DNA from: Paenibacillus rhizovicinus
GTDB lineage: Bacteria; Bacillota; Bacilli; Paenibacillales; Paenibacillaceae
NCBI RefSeq assembly: GCF_010365285.1
Contig: NZ_CP048286.1
Location: 6,250,001-6,314,000, forward strand
Direction: 5' to 3'
Length of the DNA stretch: 64,000 nt
The notes beneath the pieces are model-generated. The model did no database searches and had not been told where the DNA came from. It saw only the letters and a program-made list of their open reading frames with translations. This document shows, piece by piece, positions 8,291 to 16,692 of this stretch (its first letter is position 1; each line of letters starts with the position of its first letter). Both the position numbers and the translations under genes were made by a program.

Positions 8291-9718
8291 ATGGAAATAA
8301 ACGATGACATGAACTATCTCAAACGTTACGTACAGAACCATCCGGATAACCGCATGGCCTGGTATCTGCTGGGCAGGCAATATATACAGGAAGGCAAGGA
8401 AGCGAAAGCAAACTACTGTTTCCTGCAGTCCGGCAGCATCTACGATGCTTATGAACGCAAGCAGCATCCGCTCGCTAACGAACCGCAGCAATTGATTGCC
8501 GAGTGGAACCGCAAACGCCGGCGCCGCATGCTAGCGCTGCGGGCTTCGGCGTCCGTGCTCCTGCTTGCCGCGCTCATGCTGCTAATCGTCCCGGGCGCCG
8601 CCCGAGACGATGCGGGGTCGGACGAGGCGCTGCAGTCCGTAACGGATACGAACCCTGTAACGGCAAAGCCGCCCGATGACGGACTGAAAGTCGTCTTCGT
8701 GAAACCGGCCGGGAGCGACGCTGCGATGCTCGGCAAGGCGCTCGGCGTACTGACGCAAGGCGGAAGCCAAAGTGACGGGAAGGGGCTTGCCGTCAGTCTG
8801 GAACAGGATGGAAAGTGGCGCAAGTGGACGGGGAAAACCCGTCTGCTGGCGCAGACGGCGAAACAGGACGGACAAGGGCAGGCTGATATCGGCCTATTGG
8901 ACGCGAAAGCGTGCGACTGCATGCCGGATAAGGATGCGAAAGCGCGAACGCTCTACAGAACCTGGAGCGAGCGTCAGGAGCAGAAATGGACCCTGTCAAG
9001 CGCCATCGCGCACTATCGCGAGCGGATGAAGGCGTGGCCTGCCAAGCTCGAAGATCTCGTTCGGCCTTATCCGAATAACGTGCTTTCAGGCCGTTCGGAA
9101 GCGATGAGCAAGCTATTCGCGCCGCTGCTGAAAGCGATGCAATCGGAAGCGGCTTCGGCAGCTGGTTCGGATGACGGAGCGGGAGCCGGGAAGCAGCTTG
9201 CTGCCGCGGATTCGACGACCAAAGGAGCGGCAGCCGGCGCCGCTTCCTCGGCTGCCGGCGAGTCGCCGCTGCCGGAGGAACCGCTCTCGATCGTCGTCGA
9301 TAAGGACAATCATCAGCTTGCCGTCGTGAGCGGGGACGTGATCGTCCGCAGCTATACGGTAGGACTGGGCGGAGCCAAGACGCCGGCCGGAAGCTTCGCC
9401 ATCAGCGAGAAGGTTCGCAATCCCAACGGACGGGATGACAGCGAATTCGGCAGCCGGGGGATGACGCTCTCGAATTCGCTGTACGCGATTCACGGCACGA
9501 ACGATCCCGATAGCATCGGTAAGGATGAATCGCATGGCTGCATCCGGATGAACCGGAAGGATCTTGAAGAGCTCTATGATCTGGTGCCCCTTGGGACGAT
9601 GGTCACAATAAAAAGCGGCGTTCTTCCCGACGCTGCGGCACCGGTCGCAAAGCGTTTCCGCTTGCAGCCGGACCAGGACGAGACGAACTCCGCTGTTGTT
9701 TACAAATGGCTTGATTAA
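8291..9718 (+). CDS. Membrane-anchored L,D-transpeptidase (YkuD domain) with TPR-like cytoplasmic N terminus
   Basis: This 475-residue protein has a short TPR-like helical pair in residues 1-60 (YVQNHPDNRMAWYLLGRQYI), a basic stretch, one membrane helix (about 80-100), an Ala/Ser/Gly-rich linker, and a C-terminal YkuD domain (about 332-448). The active site is complete: His401 in HGTND and Cys417 in SHGCIRMNRKD. The enzyme would form 3-3 crosslinks or attach proteins in peptidoglycan outside the membrane. A consensus AGGAGG precedes the ATG by 8 bases. It follows the cyclase operon in the same direction across a hairpin, so co-regulation is possible but not shown. A cytoplasmic TPR-like tail on an L,D-transpeptidase is common in Paenibacillus, from memory. 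Confidence 0.9.
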   Translation: MEINDDMNYLKRYVQNHPDNRMAWYLLGRQYIQEGKEAKANYCFLQSGSIYDAYERKQHPLANEPQQLIAEWNRKRRRRMLALRASASVLLLAALMLLIVPGAARDDAGSDEALQSVTDTNPVTAKPPDDGLKVVFVKPAGSDAAMLGKALGVLTQGGSQSDGKGLAVSLEQDGKWRKWTGKTRLLAQTAKQDGQGQADIGLLDAKACDCMPDKDAKARTLYRTWSERQEQKWTLSSAIAHYRERMKAWPAKLEDLVRPYPNNVLSGRSEAMSKLFAPLLKAMQSEAASAAGSDDGAGAGKQLAAADSTTKGAAAGAASSAAGESPLPEEPLSIVVDKDNHQLAVVSGDVIVRSYTVGLGGAKTPAGSFAISEKVRNPNGRDDSEFGSRGMTLSNSLYAIHGTNDPDSIGKDESHGCIRMNRKDLEELYDLVPLGTMVTIKSGVLPDAAAPVAKRFRLQPDQDETNSAVVYKWLD

Positions 9719-9781
9719 GGCCCCTAGGCTTGACCGAGAATCGACATGGTCGTATCCCGGCAGGTTGATTAACGAGCAACC

Positions 9782-9922
9782 TTACTTGTCAAGAATAAGC
9801 AGTACGGTCATGACGATCACGATGACGACAAAGATCGATCCGATCCAGATGAGCGCTTTCTTATTAACGGTTTCTTTTTGCTTGGATTTCATGATCGGCG
9901 GCTTTTTTTTGGCTTGGCTCAT
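9782..9922 (-). CDS. Small single-pass membrane protein (46 residues)
   Basis: The minus strand encodes MSQAKKKPPIMKSKQKETVN followed by a hydrophobic helix (residues about 24-44) and ending LLILDK. The layout, a very basic cytoplasmic N terminus and one helix, is a classic small membrane protein. An AAAGG ribosome site lies about 9 bases before the ATG, and a promoter with -35 and -10 boxes spaced 17 bases lies at 9965-9993. These two signals are why I call this short frame real. I do not recognise a family or function. It stands alone and convergent to the L,D-transpeptidase gene. Confidence 0.7.
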   Translation of the reverse strand: MSQAKKKPPIMKSKQKETVNKKALIWIGSIFVVIVIVMTVLLILDK

Positions 9923-9964
9923 ACGGATCAACCTTTCTTTCACGGGAAATGAGAATATGTTACT

Positions 9965-9993
9965 ATTGTAATCGTTTTCCTACAGGGAGACAA
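9965..9993 (-). promoter_or_regulatory. Sigma-A promoter for the 46-residue membrane protein
   Basis: Minus-strand TTGTCT (9988-9993), 17-base spacer, TACAAT (9965-9970). The -10 is about 43 bases before the ATG at 9922. Confidence 0.55.
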
Positions 9994-10010
9994 CTGTTTG
10001 TAAAGCGATT

Positions 10011-10056
10011 AAGAGTCGTGCCGAGGAAGACGAAGCGGCGTCGACTCTTTCTTTTT
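10011..10056 (+). terminator. Terminator or attenuator upstream of pyrD
   Basis: AAGAGTCG (10011-10018) pairs with CGACTCTT (10042-10049), with an inner GCCG/CGGC extension across a small bulge, and is followed by TCTTTTTC. It lies 60 bases before the pyrD start on the same strand. The nearest plus-strand gene ends 290 bases upstream, so it could end that transcript or act as a leader attenuator for pyrD. I did not find a PyrR-type antiterminator. Confidence 0.6.
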
Positions 10057-10115
10057 CGTGTCCGACACGTTAAACTGTTCGATAGAGCTAACATGAAGAA
10101 CGGAGTGACTTTTCA

Positions 10116-11216
10116 TTGTTGTATACCAAAATTGCCAAGCCCTATTTCTTCCGAATGGATGCCGAGAAAGCCCATCACATGGTGATTGACGGCCTGCACA
10201 CGGCCAGCCGCGTTCCGGGCATTCCCGCCATGATGCGCGGCATGTACGGCGTTTCGGAATCAAAGGAGCTCGCGATGGATTTGTTCGGGCTGCATTTCTC
10301 CCATCCCGTCGGTCTTGCGGCCGGACTGGACAAGAATGCCAAGGCTGTCGATATGTTCGCCAATATCGGTTTCGGTTTTGCCGAAGTAGGCACGGTCACG
10401 CCGAAAGGACAAGTCGGCAACGACCTGCCGCGGCTGTTCCGTCTCCCGAGCGACGAAGCGCTCGTCAATCGGATGGGTTTCAATAACGAAGGCGCGGCGG
10501 CCATGGCCGAACGGCTTTCCCGCGATACGCAGCGGCGGATTCCGATCGCCGTCAACATCGGCAAGAACAAGACAACCCCGAACGAGCTGGCGCACGAGGA
10601 TTACCGCGCTTGCCTGCAGCAGCTGTATACATACGGCGACTTTTTCGTCGTCAACATTAGTTCGCCGAACACGCCGGACCTGCGCGCGCTGCAGCATGGC
10701 GACGAGCTGAAGCTTCTGCTTACCACGGTCATGGACGAAATGGGCGTTCAGGCCGCCAAGAGCGGCGCCGCCCGCAAGCCCGTGCTTGTCAAAATCGCGC
10801 CGGACATGACGGAAGAGCAGCTTGCCTATACCGTCGAGACGATCGTAGCGAGCGGCGTGAACGGCATAATCGCGACGAATACGACGATCAGCCGGGAAGG
10901 CTTGCGGCATGAGAACGCAAAGGAAACCGGCGGTTTGAGCGGCAAGCCATTGCGCGACCGTTCGACGGAGGTTGTACGCGAGGTTTATCGTCTGACGAAT
11001 GGACAACTGCCCATTATTGGTTCTGGCGGCATCTTTACGGCAGCCGATGCATACGATAAAATTCGCGCAGGCGCAAGTCTCGTTGAAATTTACACGGCGC
11101 TTATCTATAAAGGCCCGGAGCTGCTTCGGGAACTGACGGAAGGACTTAAAGCGTTGCTGCGCAAAGACGGATTCGCATCGATTGCGGAGGCAATAGGAGC
11201 AGATCATCGGTCATAG
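10116..11216 (+). CDS. pyrD: Dihydroorotate dehydrogenase, class 2 (quinone-dependent)
   Basis: This 366-residue enzyme oxidises dihydroorotate to orotate in pyrimidine synthesis and passes electrons to quinone at the membrane. Class 2 is shown by the N-terminal helical extension (YFFRMDAEKAHHM), the Ser of NISSPNTPDLRAL as catalytic base, GLDKNAK and GFGFAEVGTVTPKG near FMN, and the C-terminal GSGGIFTAADAYDKIRAGA. The start is TTG at 10116, 10 bases after GGAG. It is outside any pyr operon here and is followed after 15 bases by the alarmone synthetase gene. Class 2 enzymes are less usual in Firmicutes than class 1B with PyrK, though Paenibacillus relatives have them. Confidence 0.95.
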   Translation: MLYTKIAKPYFFRMDAEKAHHMVIDGLHTASRVPGIPAMMRGMYGVSESKELAMDLFGLHFSHPVGLAAGLDKNAKAVDMFANIGFGFAEVGTVTPKGQVGNDLPRLFRLPSDEALVNRMGFNNEGAAAMAERLSRDTQRRIPIAVNIGKNKTTPNELAHEDYRACLQQLYTYGDFFVVNISSPNTPDLRALQHGDELKLLLTTVMDEMGVQAAKSGAARKPVLVKIAPDMTEEQLAYTVETIVASGVNGIIATNTTISREGLRHENAKETGGLSGKPLRDRSTEVVREVYRLTNGQLPIIGSGGIFTAADAYDKIRAGASLVEIYTALIYKGPELLRELTEGLKALLRKDGFASIAEAIGADHRS

Positions 11217-11231
11217 ACAGGAGGCGGCCGG

Positions 11232-12035
11232 ATGGACGGAAGAGACTGGGGACTATTTTTACACCCTTACGAGCAGGCAGTAGAAGAATTGAAGGTCAAG
11301 CTAAAGACGCTTCGGACGGAACTTAAGAATCGGGAAGCCTACGCGCCGATTGAGTTCGTGACGGGGCGGGTCAAGAAGATTTCCAGCATTCTGGAGAAAG
11401 CTAAACGGCTGTCGGTGCCGATGGAGAAGATCGATACCGGTATCGAAGATATAGCGGGTATCCGCATCATGTGCCAGTTCGTGGACGACATCCACCGCGT
11501 AGCGGCGCTGATCCGTTCGCGCAAAGATTTGAAACTCGTGTACGAGAAAGACTACATTACGAATTTCAAAGACAGCGGCTATCGCAGCTACCATATGATT
11601 ATCGAATATCCCGTTCAAACGGCGATCGGCTTGAAAAACGTGCTGGCGGAGATTCAAATCCGTACGCTGGCGATGAATTTCTGGGCGACGATCGAGCATT
11701 CGTTGAACTATAAGTATAAGGAAAGTTTGCCGGAAGACGTGCGAAACCGGTTGAAGAAAGCCGCCGAGGCGGCATCGGTGCTGGATACGGAAATGTCCAG
11801 CATTCGCAATGAAATCTTGGACGCGCAGCGGGATTTCGAAGAGAAATCGAACATGTTCTCCAGCGTGCTCAGCGACATCCAGGAACTGTATTTCTTCAAT
11901 CGCGTGCGCGAGGCCGTTCAATTCCAACTGCGGTTCAATGAACTATGGGAGAAGGAAGACGCGTTCGAAATCCGGAGGCTGTCCGACGAGATCCGGGTGG
12001 CGATCAATCGCGCGAAGAAGGGCGGAACGACGTAA
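11232..12035 (+). CDS. relQ: Small alarmone (ppGpp) synthetase, RelQ/YjbM type
   Basis: A 267-residue stand-alone synthetase without hydrolase, TGS or ACT domains. The RelA/SpoT synthetase fold is evident in GIEDIAGIRIMCQFVDDI, DYITNFKDSGYRSYHMI and the EIQIRTLAMNFWATIEH motif that includes the catalytic glutamate and ATP-binding residues. It transfers pyrophosphate from ATP to GDP or GTP; relatives are tetramers activated by pppGpp and regulated at transcription under envelope stress. A consensus AGGAGG lies 7 bases upstream. It sits between pyrD and a DUF309 gene with no room for separate promoters. The symbol is by family resemblance to B. subtilis YjbM (SasB). Confidence 0.93.
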   Translation: MDGRDWGLFLHPYEQAVEELKVKLKTLRTELKNREAYAPIEFVTGRVKKISSILEKAKRLSVPMEKIDTGIEDIAGIRIMCQFVDDIHRVAALIRSRKDLKLVYEKDYITNFKDSGYRSYHMIIEYPVQTAIGLKNVLAEIQIRTLAMNFWATIEHSLNYKYKESLPEDVRNRLKKAAEAASVLDTEMSSIRNEILDAQRDFEEKSNMFSSVLSDIQELYFFNRVREAVQFQLRFNELWEKEDAFEIRRLSDEIRVAINRAKKGGTT

Positions 12036-12515
12036 GTGACGTCATCCCAAGCATCGCAGGCGTACCCGTATGACGAGAAATTCGTTCATTTTGTCGTGTT
12101 GTTCAACGTCGACGAGGATTATTTCGAATGTCACGAAGTGATGGAGGAACTGTGGCTCGAAGAAGGCCGCAGCACGCTCTATCAGGGACTGCTGCAGGCC
12201 GCGGTCGGCCTTCATCATTGGCGCAACGATAATTTCACCGGCGCGGTCAAGCTGTTCTCCCAAGCGGAAAACAAGCTGACGGCGTATCCGGACGACACGA
12301 TGGGGCTTGATCTGTCACGGCTTCGCGCCGACATGGCTGGCAGTTTGGCCCGGCTTCGGGCTTATACGGAAGGAAGGCCGGCAGCGGACCGCGAAGCGGA
12401 ACCGCCTGCCTTCGAAGCCTTCCGCCTTGTCGTCGTCGACGAAACGCTGCGCGAACTTGCGAAAGCGCTTGCGGCAATCCCGTACGACCGGCGCGTGCAT
12501 CCCGAAGATGATTAA
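12036..12515 (+). CDS. DUF309 family protein
   Basis: A 159-residue helical protein with the DUF309 signature YFECHEVMEELW near residue 28 and GLLQAAVGLHHW after it. The conserved His/Glu pairs in these helices are the family hallmark, but no activity is established. It begins with GTG immediately after the TAA of the alarmone synthetase gene, with GAAGGGCGGAA as ribosome site within that gene, so the two are translationally coupled. The C-terminal third (RADREAEPPAF region) is family-variable. Confidence 0.85.
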   Translation: MTSSQASQAYPYDEKFVHFVVLFNVDEDYFECHEVMEELWLEEGRSTLYQGLLQAAVGLHHWRNDNFTGAVKLFSQAENKLTAYPDDTMGLDLSRLRADMAGSLARLRAYTEGRPAADREAEPPAFEAFRLVVVDETLRELAKALAAIPYDRRVHPEDD

Positions 12516-12568
12516 TAGCCGCGAAGGTTTGCCGGCGATCGCTCATAGCTGCTGACGACATTCGGTTT

Positions 12569-12607
12569 CCGATCATCGGGCCGGATCGGCGTCGGCGGCT
12601 TTTTTTG
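12569..12607 (+). terminator. Probable terminator after the DUF309 gene
   Basis: CCGATC (12569-12574) and GATCGG lie as arms around a GC-rich core, followed by GGCGGC and seven Ts (12600-12606). The exact pairing is uncertain because several alternative GC stems are possible. Confidence 0.55.
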
Positions 12608-12725
12608 TTTCGCGAGTCTCTATAGCTGCCAATTCATGCAGGATTAGGGTTGGTGATGACCGCGGATATCAGCTACAATGAGTAAGTACGGGTTGGAATT
12701 GAACGGTAATAGGAGTGGAACGACG

Positions 12726-13487
12726 ATGGCAAAGCGAATGCGGCTGGACAAGCTGCTTGCGAATATGGGATTTGGCACGCGAAGCGAAATCAGGCGGGCG
12801 GTCAAACAAGGACGGGTCACGGTCGAAGGACAGACGGTGAAAGATTTCGGCTTGAACCTGGATCCGGAAACGGCGGCCGTGCGGTTCGACGACGAGGAAG
12901 TCGTCTATCAGGAGACGATTTATGTCATGTTGAATAAGCCGCAAGGCGTCGTTTCGGCGACGGAAGACACGCGGGACCGCACGGTCATTGATCTGCTGGA
13001 GCCCGGCCATCGCATCCTGCAGCCGTTCCCGGTCGGCCGGCTGGATAAGGACACGGAAGGGCTGCTGCTGCTGACGAATGACGGGAAGCTGGCGCATGAT
13101 TTGCTGTCGCCGCGCAAGCATGTCACGAAGACCTATGAAGCGCTTGTGCACGGTGATGTCAATGGCGAAGATCAAGAAGCGTTCCGCCAAGGCGTAACGC
13201 TCGACGACGGGTATAAGACGATGCCGGCTGACCTGGCGATCGGCGAGAAGGAGCAGCGGGAAGAAGGCGTGTTCAGCCGGATTACGCTGTCGATACGCGA
13301 AGGGAAGTTTCATCAAGTGAAACGGATGTTCGAGGCCGTCGGCAAGAAGGTTGTCTATCTGAAACGCGTTTCCATGGGTCCGCTTGCACTTGACGAGACG
13401 CTTGAACTCGGCGCGTACCGCCCGCTCACGGATGCAGAACTGGACGCGCTGCTGAACGTTCGCGCCGCCGACGTGCTGGACGCTTAA
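12726..13487 (+). CDS. RsuA-family rRNA pseudouridine synthase
   Basis: A 253-residue protein from ATG 12726, which has AGGAG 11 bases before it; the longer in-frame start at 12678 lacks a ribosome site. It has an N-terminal S4 RNA-binding domain (RLDKLLANMGFGTRSEIRRAV) and the RsuA/RluB/E/F catalytic domain with GRLDKDTEGLLLLTNDG, where the first Asp is the nucleophile that rearranges uridine, and KTYEALVHG after it. The size and S4 domain fit a 16S rRNA U516-type enzyme, as in B. subtilis YtzF/YtzG, but the target base is inferred. A HAD gene follows after 28 bases, likely the same operon. Confidence 0.9.
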   Translation: MAKRMRLDKLLANMGFGTRSEIRRAVKQGRVTVEGQTVKDFGLNLDPETAAVRFDDEEVVYQETIYVMLNKPQGVVSATEDTRDRTVIDLLEPGHRILQPFPVGRLDKDTEGLLLLTNDGKLAHDLLSPRKHVTKTYEALVHGDVNGEDQEAFRQGVTLDDGYKTMPADLAIGEKEQREEGVFSRITLSIREGKFHQVKRMFEAVGKKVVYLKRVSMGPLALDETLELGAYRPLTDAELDALLNVRAADVLDA

Positions 13488-13515
13488 GAGAGAGTGAGAA
13501 GGAGAGAAACACAAC

Positions 13516-14316
13516 ATGGGGAACATCAACTACGATTTGATAGCGCTGGATATTGACGGAACGCTGCTTACGGACGGGCATGTCTTGACGGCAGGCGTCA
13601 GAGAAGCGGTGCGCGAAGCCCATGACCGCGGGGCCGAGATCGTATTATGTACGGGCAGAGGCCCTGTTAATGCGATGCCGGTACTCGATGAGCTGGGACT
13701 CGCCGGAACGATGATTACGCATAACGGAGCCGCAACGGTCGATTCGGCCAGCCGCGGCGTGCTGCATCAATATAGCATCGAAGCGGCGGAGCTTGCCCGG
13801 TTCCGGGAATACTGCCTGCTGGCAAAGCTGCATTTCGACATCAATACGCCATTCGAAATGCTGATCGAGGGCATCACGCCGGAAGCGCAGCAGATGTATA
13901 AGCTGTACGGCGCGAACCCTGTCATGCGCAAGCCGGGCGAACCGCTTCCCGAAGGGCTCGTGAAATTTACGTTGTTCGGCGAAATCGCGGATCTGGACCG
14001 CGTCGAAGCGGATTGGAACGGTTGGACGCATGGCTTGCAGCATATCCGAAGCGGCGATTATTTCATCGACGTTCAGCATAAAGAAGCCAGCAAAGGCACG
14101 GCGCTGCAGCAGCTTGCCCGCCTCAGGGGCATCGAGCAGAGCCGCGTCATGGCGATCGGCAATTATTTTAACGATGTCGGCATGCTGGCTTTCGCCGGAA
14201 TGGGCGTCGCCGTCGCGAATTCGCCGGATGCCGTGAAGGAAGCGGCGAACGTGCTGACCCGCTCGAACGAAGAAGACGGCGTTGCGCATGCTCTTCGCGC
14301 ATTTGCTTGGAAATAA
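13516..14316 (+). CDS. Cof-type HAD-IIB phosphatase
   Basis: A 266-residue HAD phosphatase with motif I DIDGTLL (Asp nucleophile and Asp acid/base), motif II CTGRG, the C2B cap, and motif III Lys in KEASKGTAL. Motif IV reads GNYFNDVGML: the usual first Asp of GDxxND is Asn, with the second Asp kept, which occurs in some Cof proteins and may alter Mg binding. Such enzymes dephosphorylate small sugar phosphates, flavins or pyridoxal phosphate; the substrate cannot be read from sequence. A GAAGGAGAG site precedes the ATG. Confidence 0.88.
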   Translation: MGNINYDLIALDIDGTLLTDGHVLTAGVREAVREAHDRGAEIVLCTGRGPVNAMPVLDELGLAGTMITHNGAATVDSASRGVLHQYSIEAAELARFREYCLLAKLHFDINTPFEMLIEGITPEAQQMYKLYGANPVMRKPGEPLPEGLVKFTLFGEIADLDRVEADWNGWTHGLQHIRSGDYFIDVQHKEASKGTALQQLARLRGIEQSRVMAIGNYFNDVGMLAFAGMGVAVANSPDAVKEAANVLTRSNEEDGVAHALRAFAWK

Positions 14317-14371
14317 GCGAAACGCCGTTGTCTGCCTCAAGCGGGAGACCGATTGCGGCCTCCGGAAACTG

Positions 14372-14407
14372 AAAAACCGTCGAAGGAAAATCCCTCGACG
14401 GTTTTCT
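14372..14407. terminator. Bidirectional terminator between HAD gene and yjcZ-like gene
   Basis: AAAACCGTCGA (14373-14383) pairs perfectly with TCGACGGTTTT (14395-14405), with As on one side and Ts on the other. It serves the plus-strand HAD gene and the minus-strand 30-residue peptide gene, which converge here. Confidence 0.85.
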
Positions 14408-14428
14408 CATTATGCCAGGTCAGTCTAA

Positions 14429-14521
14429 TTAGAAGAAAATCCCGCGGGATACGATGACCAGCAGAATGAACAGAACCAAAATCACGCCAGCAGAAGTAAA
14501 TCCTCCGTGCACACCGGACAT
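14429..14521 (-). CDS. YjcZ family sporulation-type peptide (30 residues)
   Basis: The minus-strand frame reads MSGVHGGFTSAGVILVLFIL followed by LVIVSRGIFF. The Gly-rich head, hydrophobic IVLFILLVIV core and aromatic tail match the tiny YjcZ family of Bacillus and Paenibacillus, which are made in sporulation and are mostly of unknown function. GGGAGG lies 7 bases before the ATG, which fixes the start; a longer in-frame upstream extension is unlikely to be translated. Such peptides insert into membranes. A CATACAATA element upstream resembles the -10 of mother-cell sigma factors. It is convergent to the HAD gene. Confidence 0.85.
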   Translation of the reverse strand: MSGVHGGFTSAGVILVLFILLVIVSRGIFF

Positions 14522-14597
14522 GCAAATGCCTCCCTTAAAAGGTTTTTCCGGCACCGGATTCAAGTTTGTCGTGTTGTTCTCGGTACTCGGTATACAG

Positions 14598-14606
14598 TAT
14601 TGTATG
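14598..14606 (-). promoter_or_regulatory. Possible SigE/SigK-type -10 element for the YjcZ peptide gene
   Basis: Minus-strand CATACAATA fits the CATAnnnTA -10 consensus of the mother-cell sigma factors and lies 77 bases before the ATG. I could not identify a convincing -35, so this is a suggestion only. Confidence 0.3.
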
Positions 14607-14835
14607 AAATTCGTCGTCTGCGGATTGGACAGATGCCCGCTTCGGCAACATTTGGGCAAACGATAGGGGAGAAAAGGCCGAAGAATGAGATGAACATACG
14701 GGAGAGAAGTGATACGGAATATATGCCTAACGGCTGCCGCGTATACGGTCCGCCGCAAGAGGAGAGCAATCCGGACCGGGCGGTTGTTCGGCTGCTGTCG
14801 GTCAGAAACAACGAGAGAACTGAGGACATACGAAT

Positions 14836-15441
14836 ATGATGTTGGCAAAAGGCTTGCTTATCGGCCTGTCGATCGCCGCCCCCGTCGGGCCGATCGGCAT
14901 TCTATGCATGAAACGCACCTTGAATCAGGGCAGGCGCTACGGTTTGGCTTCGGGACTGGGGGCCGCTACGGCCGACGGCCTGTATGGATTGATCGCCGCG
15001 TTCGGCTTTAATGCCGCCATCGCAAGGATGGTGGCGCTGCAGGACGTCGTTTCGCTAATCGGCGGCTTGTTTCTCTGTTACCTGGGCATCCGGTCGTACC
15101 GGTCTGCCGCAGGAGAGCGCAGCGCGGAAGCGGGCAGCAGCAGCAGCTTGGCTGGCGCTTACATGACGACGTTCTTCCTGACCGCCGCCAATCCGGTGAC
15201 GATCCTCTCGTTTCTCGGTATTTTTGCCGGATTGAATGCGATGGACGCTTCGGAAACCGGACTGACGACGCTCGTGCTTGGCGTGTTTGCAGGGTCGGCG
15301 GCATGGTGGCTGTTCTTGTGCATCGTCATCGGCTCGCTTCGGCAGACGTTAAACGCCGGCATTATGCGACGGATCAACCGGTTGTCGGGACTGCTGCTTC
15401 TCGGGTTCGGCGTCTATTCTTTGCTGAACGCGGTCTATTAA
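14836..15441 (+). CDS. LysE/RhtB family exporter
   Basis: A 201-residue membrane protein of about six helices with the LysE family opening GLLIGLSIAAPVGPIGILCM and the middle motif FFLTAANPVTILSFLGIF. LysE-type proteins export amino acids such as lysine, arginine, threonine or homoserine lactone; the substrate is not predictable. The loop AAGERSAEAGSSSSLAG is a variable cytosolic linker. The ribosome site GAGG is 11 bases before the ATG. The 314-base region upstream (14522-14835) holds the YjcZ promoter candidate but no other gene that I can support. An acetyltransferase follows after 25 bases. Confidence 0.9.
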   Translation: MMLAKGLLIGLSIAAPVGPIGILCMKRTLNQGRRYGLASGLGAATADGLYGLIAAFGFNAAIARMVALQDVVSLIGGLFLCYLGIRSYRSAAGERSAEAGSSSSLAGAYMTTFFLTAANPVTILSFLGIFAGLNAMDASETGLTTLVLGVFAGSAAWWLFLCIVIGSLRQTLNAGIMRRINRLSGLLLLGFGVYSLLNAVY

Positions 15442-15466
15442 TCCAGAGGAACGGAGAAACCACACT

Positions 15467-16051
15467 ATGATTCCCGCTCATGAATGGCAGCGCTTGAAAT
15501 TGAATACGAAACGGCTTCAACTGCTCGTTATCGACGAATCTTACGCCGAACGGGCGCTGGCGTTCGTCATGCGCAACCGGGAGGCGCTGGCCGAATGGGA
15601 GCCGGAACGCAATGAAGCGTATTTTACCCTGGAGTCGCAGCGGAAGCTGATTCAACAGGATCGGCTCGGCATGAATGAGGGACAGAGCATCAGATTCTGG
15701 CTGAAGCTTGCAGGGGAATCGGACGGAGAGCTGATCGGAACGGCATCGATCAGCAATATCGTGCGCGGCGCGTTCCAATCCTGTCATCTCGGTTATCGGA
15801 TGGACGCTGCGTACCGCAATAGCGGCTATATGACGGAGGCGCTCTCGCATGTCGTCGCCTTCGCTTTCGAGCAATTGAACCTGCACCGGATCGAAGCCAA
15901 CGTTATGCCGCGCAATGCGCCATCCTTGAAAGTTTGCGAACGGCTCGGATTTCGGCGCGAAGGCCTTGCCCATGACTATTTGCGCATCGCAGGGAAGTGG
16001 GAGGACCATATTCACATGGTACTGCTCCACCCGTCGTGGTCAGAACGCTGA
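15467..16051 (+). CDS. GNAT acetyltransferase, RimJ/RimL-like
   Basis: A 194-residue GNAT protein. The N-terminal RLQLLVIDESYAERAL, the middle GTASISNIVRGAFQSCHLGY, the acetyl-CoA loop region YRNSGYMTEAL and the C-terminal HRIEANVMPRNAPSLKVCERLGF match ribosomal-protein-serine N-acetyltransferase relatives (RimJ, YdaF). The true substrate could be a protein N terminus or a small molecule. The ribosome site CGGAG lies 11 bases before the ATG, 25 bases after the exporter gene. Confidence 0.9.
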   Translation: MIPAHEWQRLKLNTKRLQLLVIDESYAERALAFVMRNREALAEWEPERNEAYFTLESQRKLIQQDRLGMNEGQSIRFWLKLAGESDGELIGTASISNIVRGAFQSCHLGYRMDAAYRNSGYMTEALSHVVAFAFEQLNLHRIEANVMPRNAPSLKVCERLGFRREGLAHDYLRIAGKWEDHIHMVLLHPSWSER

Positions 16052-16142
16052 GCAGGGCACAATGAGGGCCATGGCGATAAATAACGGCGCAGAAGGCATT
16101 TATGTCGCCCCGGGTTCATGTTAGAATAGAACGTGCAACCTC

Positions 16143-16658
16143 ATGCATGACATAGAAAGCGAGTATGCTCAGATGATACTTAACTTTATACGTTCCTCGA
16201 ACGCCACTCTTGCGGACGAACGGGAGATCATGAACGCCAACCCGTTCTTCAACCGCATTTCCAAAGATAAAGAGCAGCTGGCAGACGCGGATATTGAAGC
16301 GGAGCATCGCGATGCGGAAGCCGCCGGTGCCGAACGTTACGTCATCTATGATGACATGGGCCGTCCTGCCGGTATCATCGAATATTTGATGACCAACCCG
16401 AACGATGCTTGTACATGGATCGGTCTGCTGGTTATTTCCGGTCAATGCCAGGGTAAAGGTTACGGCCGCAGCGCGCTGGCTTGGTTCGATCGCGTCATGC
16501 ACGGGCGGGGCGTTGCCTCGCACCGGTTAGGCGTATTGGCCGACAATCATCCCGCGCACGCGTTCTGGCAAAGCCAGGGGGCAGCCGCGGTGAAGCCGGC
16601 CGTACTGCCGGACGGCAAACCCATTGTTATCTACGAGCGGATTGTCCGGCGATCATAG
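16143..16658 (+). CDS. GNAT acetyltransferase
   Basis: A 171-residue GNAT-fold protein with WIGLLVISGQCQGKGYGRSAL as the acetyl-CoA pyrophosphate loop and HRLGVLADNHPAHAFWQSQG as the C-terminal wedge. Neither ATG 16143 nor the in-frame ATG 16173 has a good ribosome site, so the N terminus is uncertain by 10 residues. The substrate is unknown. It precedes a lipoprotein gene by 34 bases. Confidence 0.85.
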   Translation: MHDIESEYAQMILNFIRSSNATLADEREIMNANPFFNRISKDKEQLADADIEAEHRDAEAAGAERYVIYDDMGRPAGIIEYLMTNPNDACTWIGLLVISGQCQGKGYGRSALAWFDRVMHGRGVASHRLGVLADNHPAHAFWQSQGAAAVKPAVLPDGKPIVIYERIVRRS

Positions 16659-16692
16659 AGGATGCAAATCATAAAGACGGGAGATTACAAGG

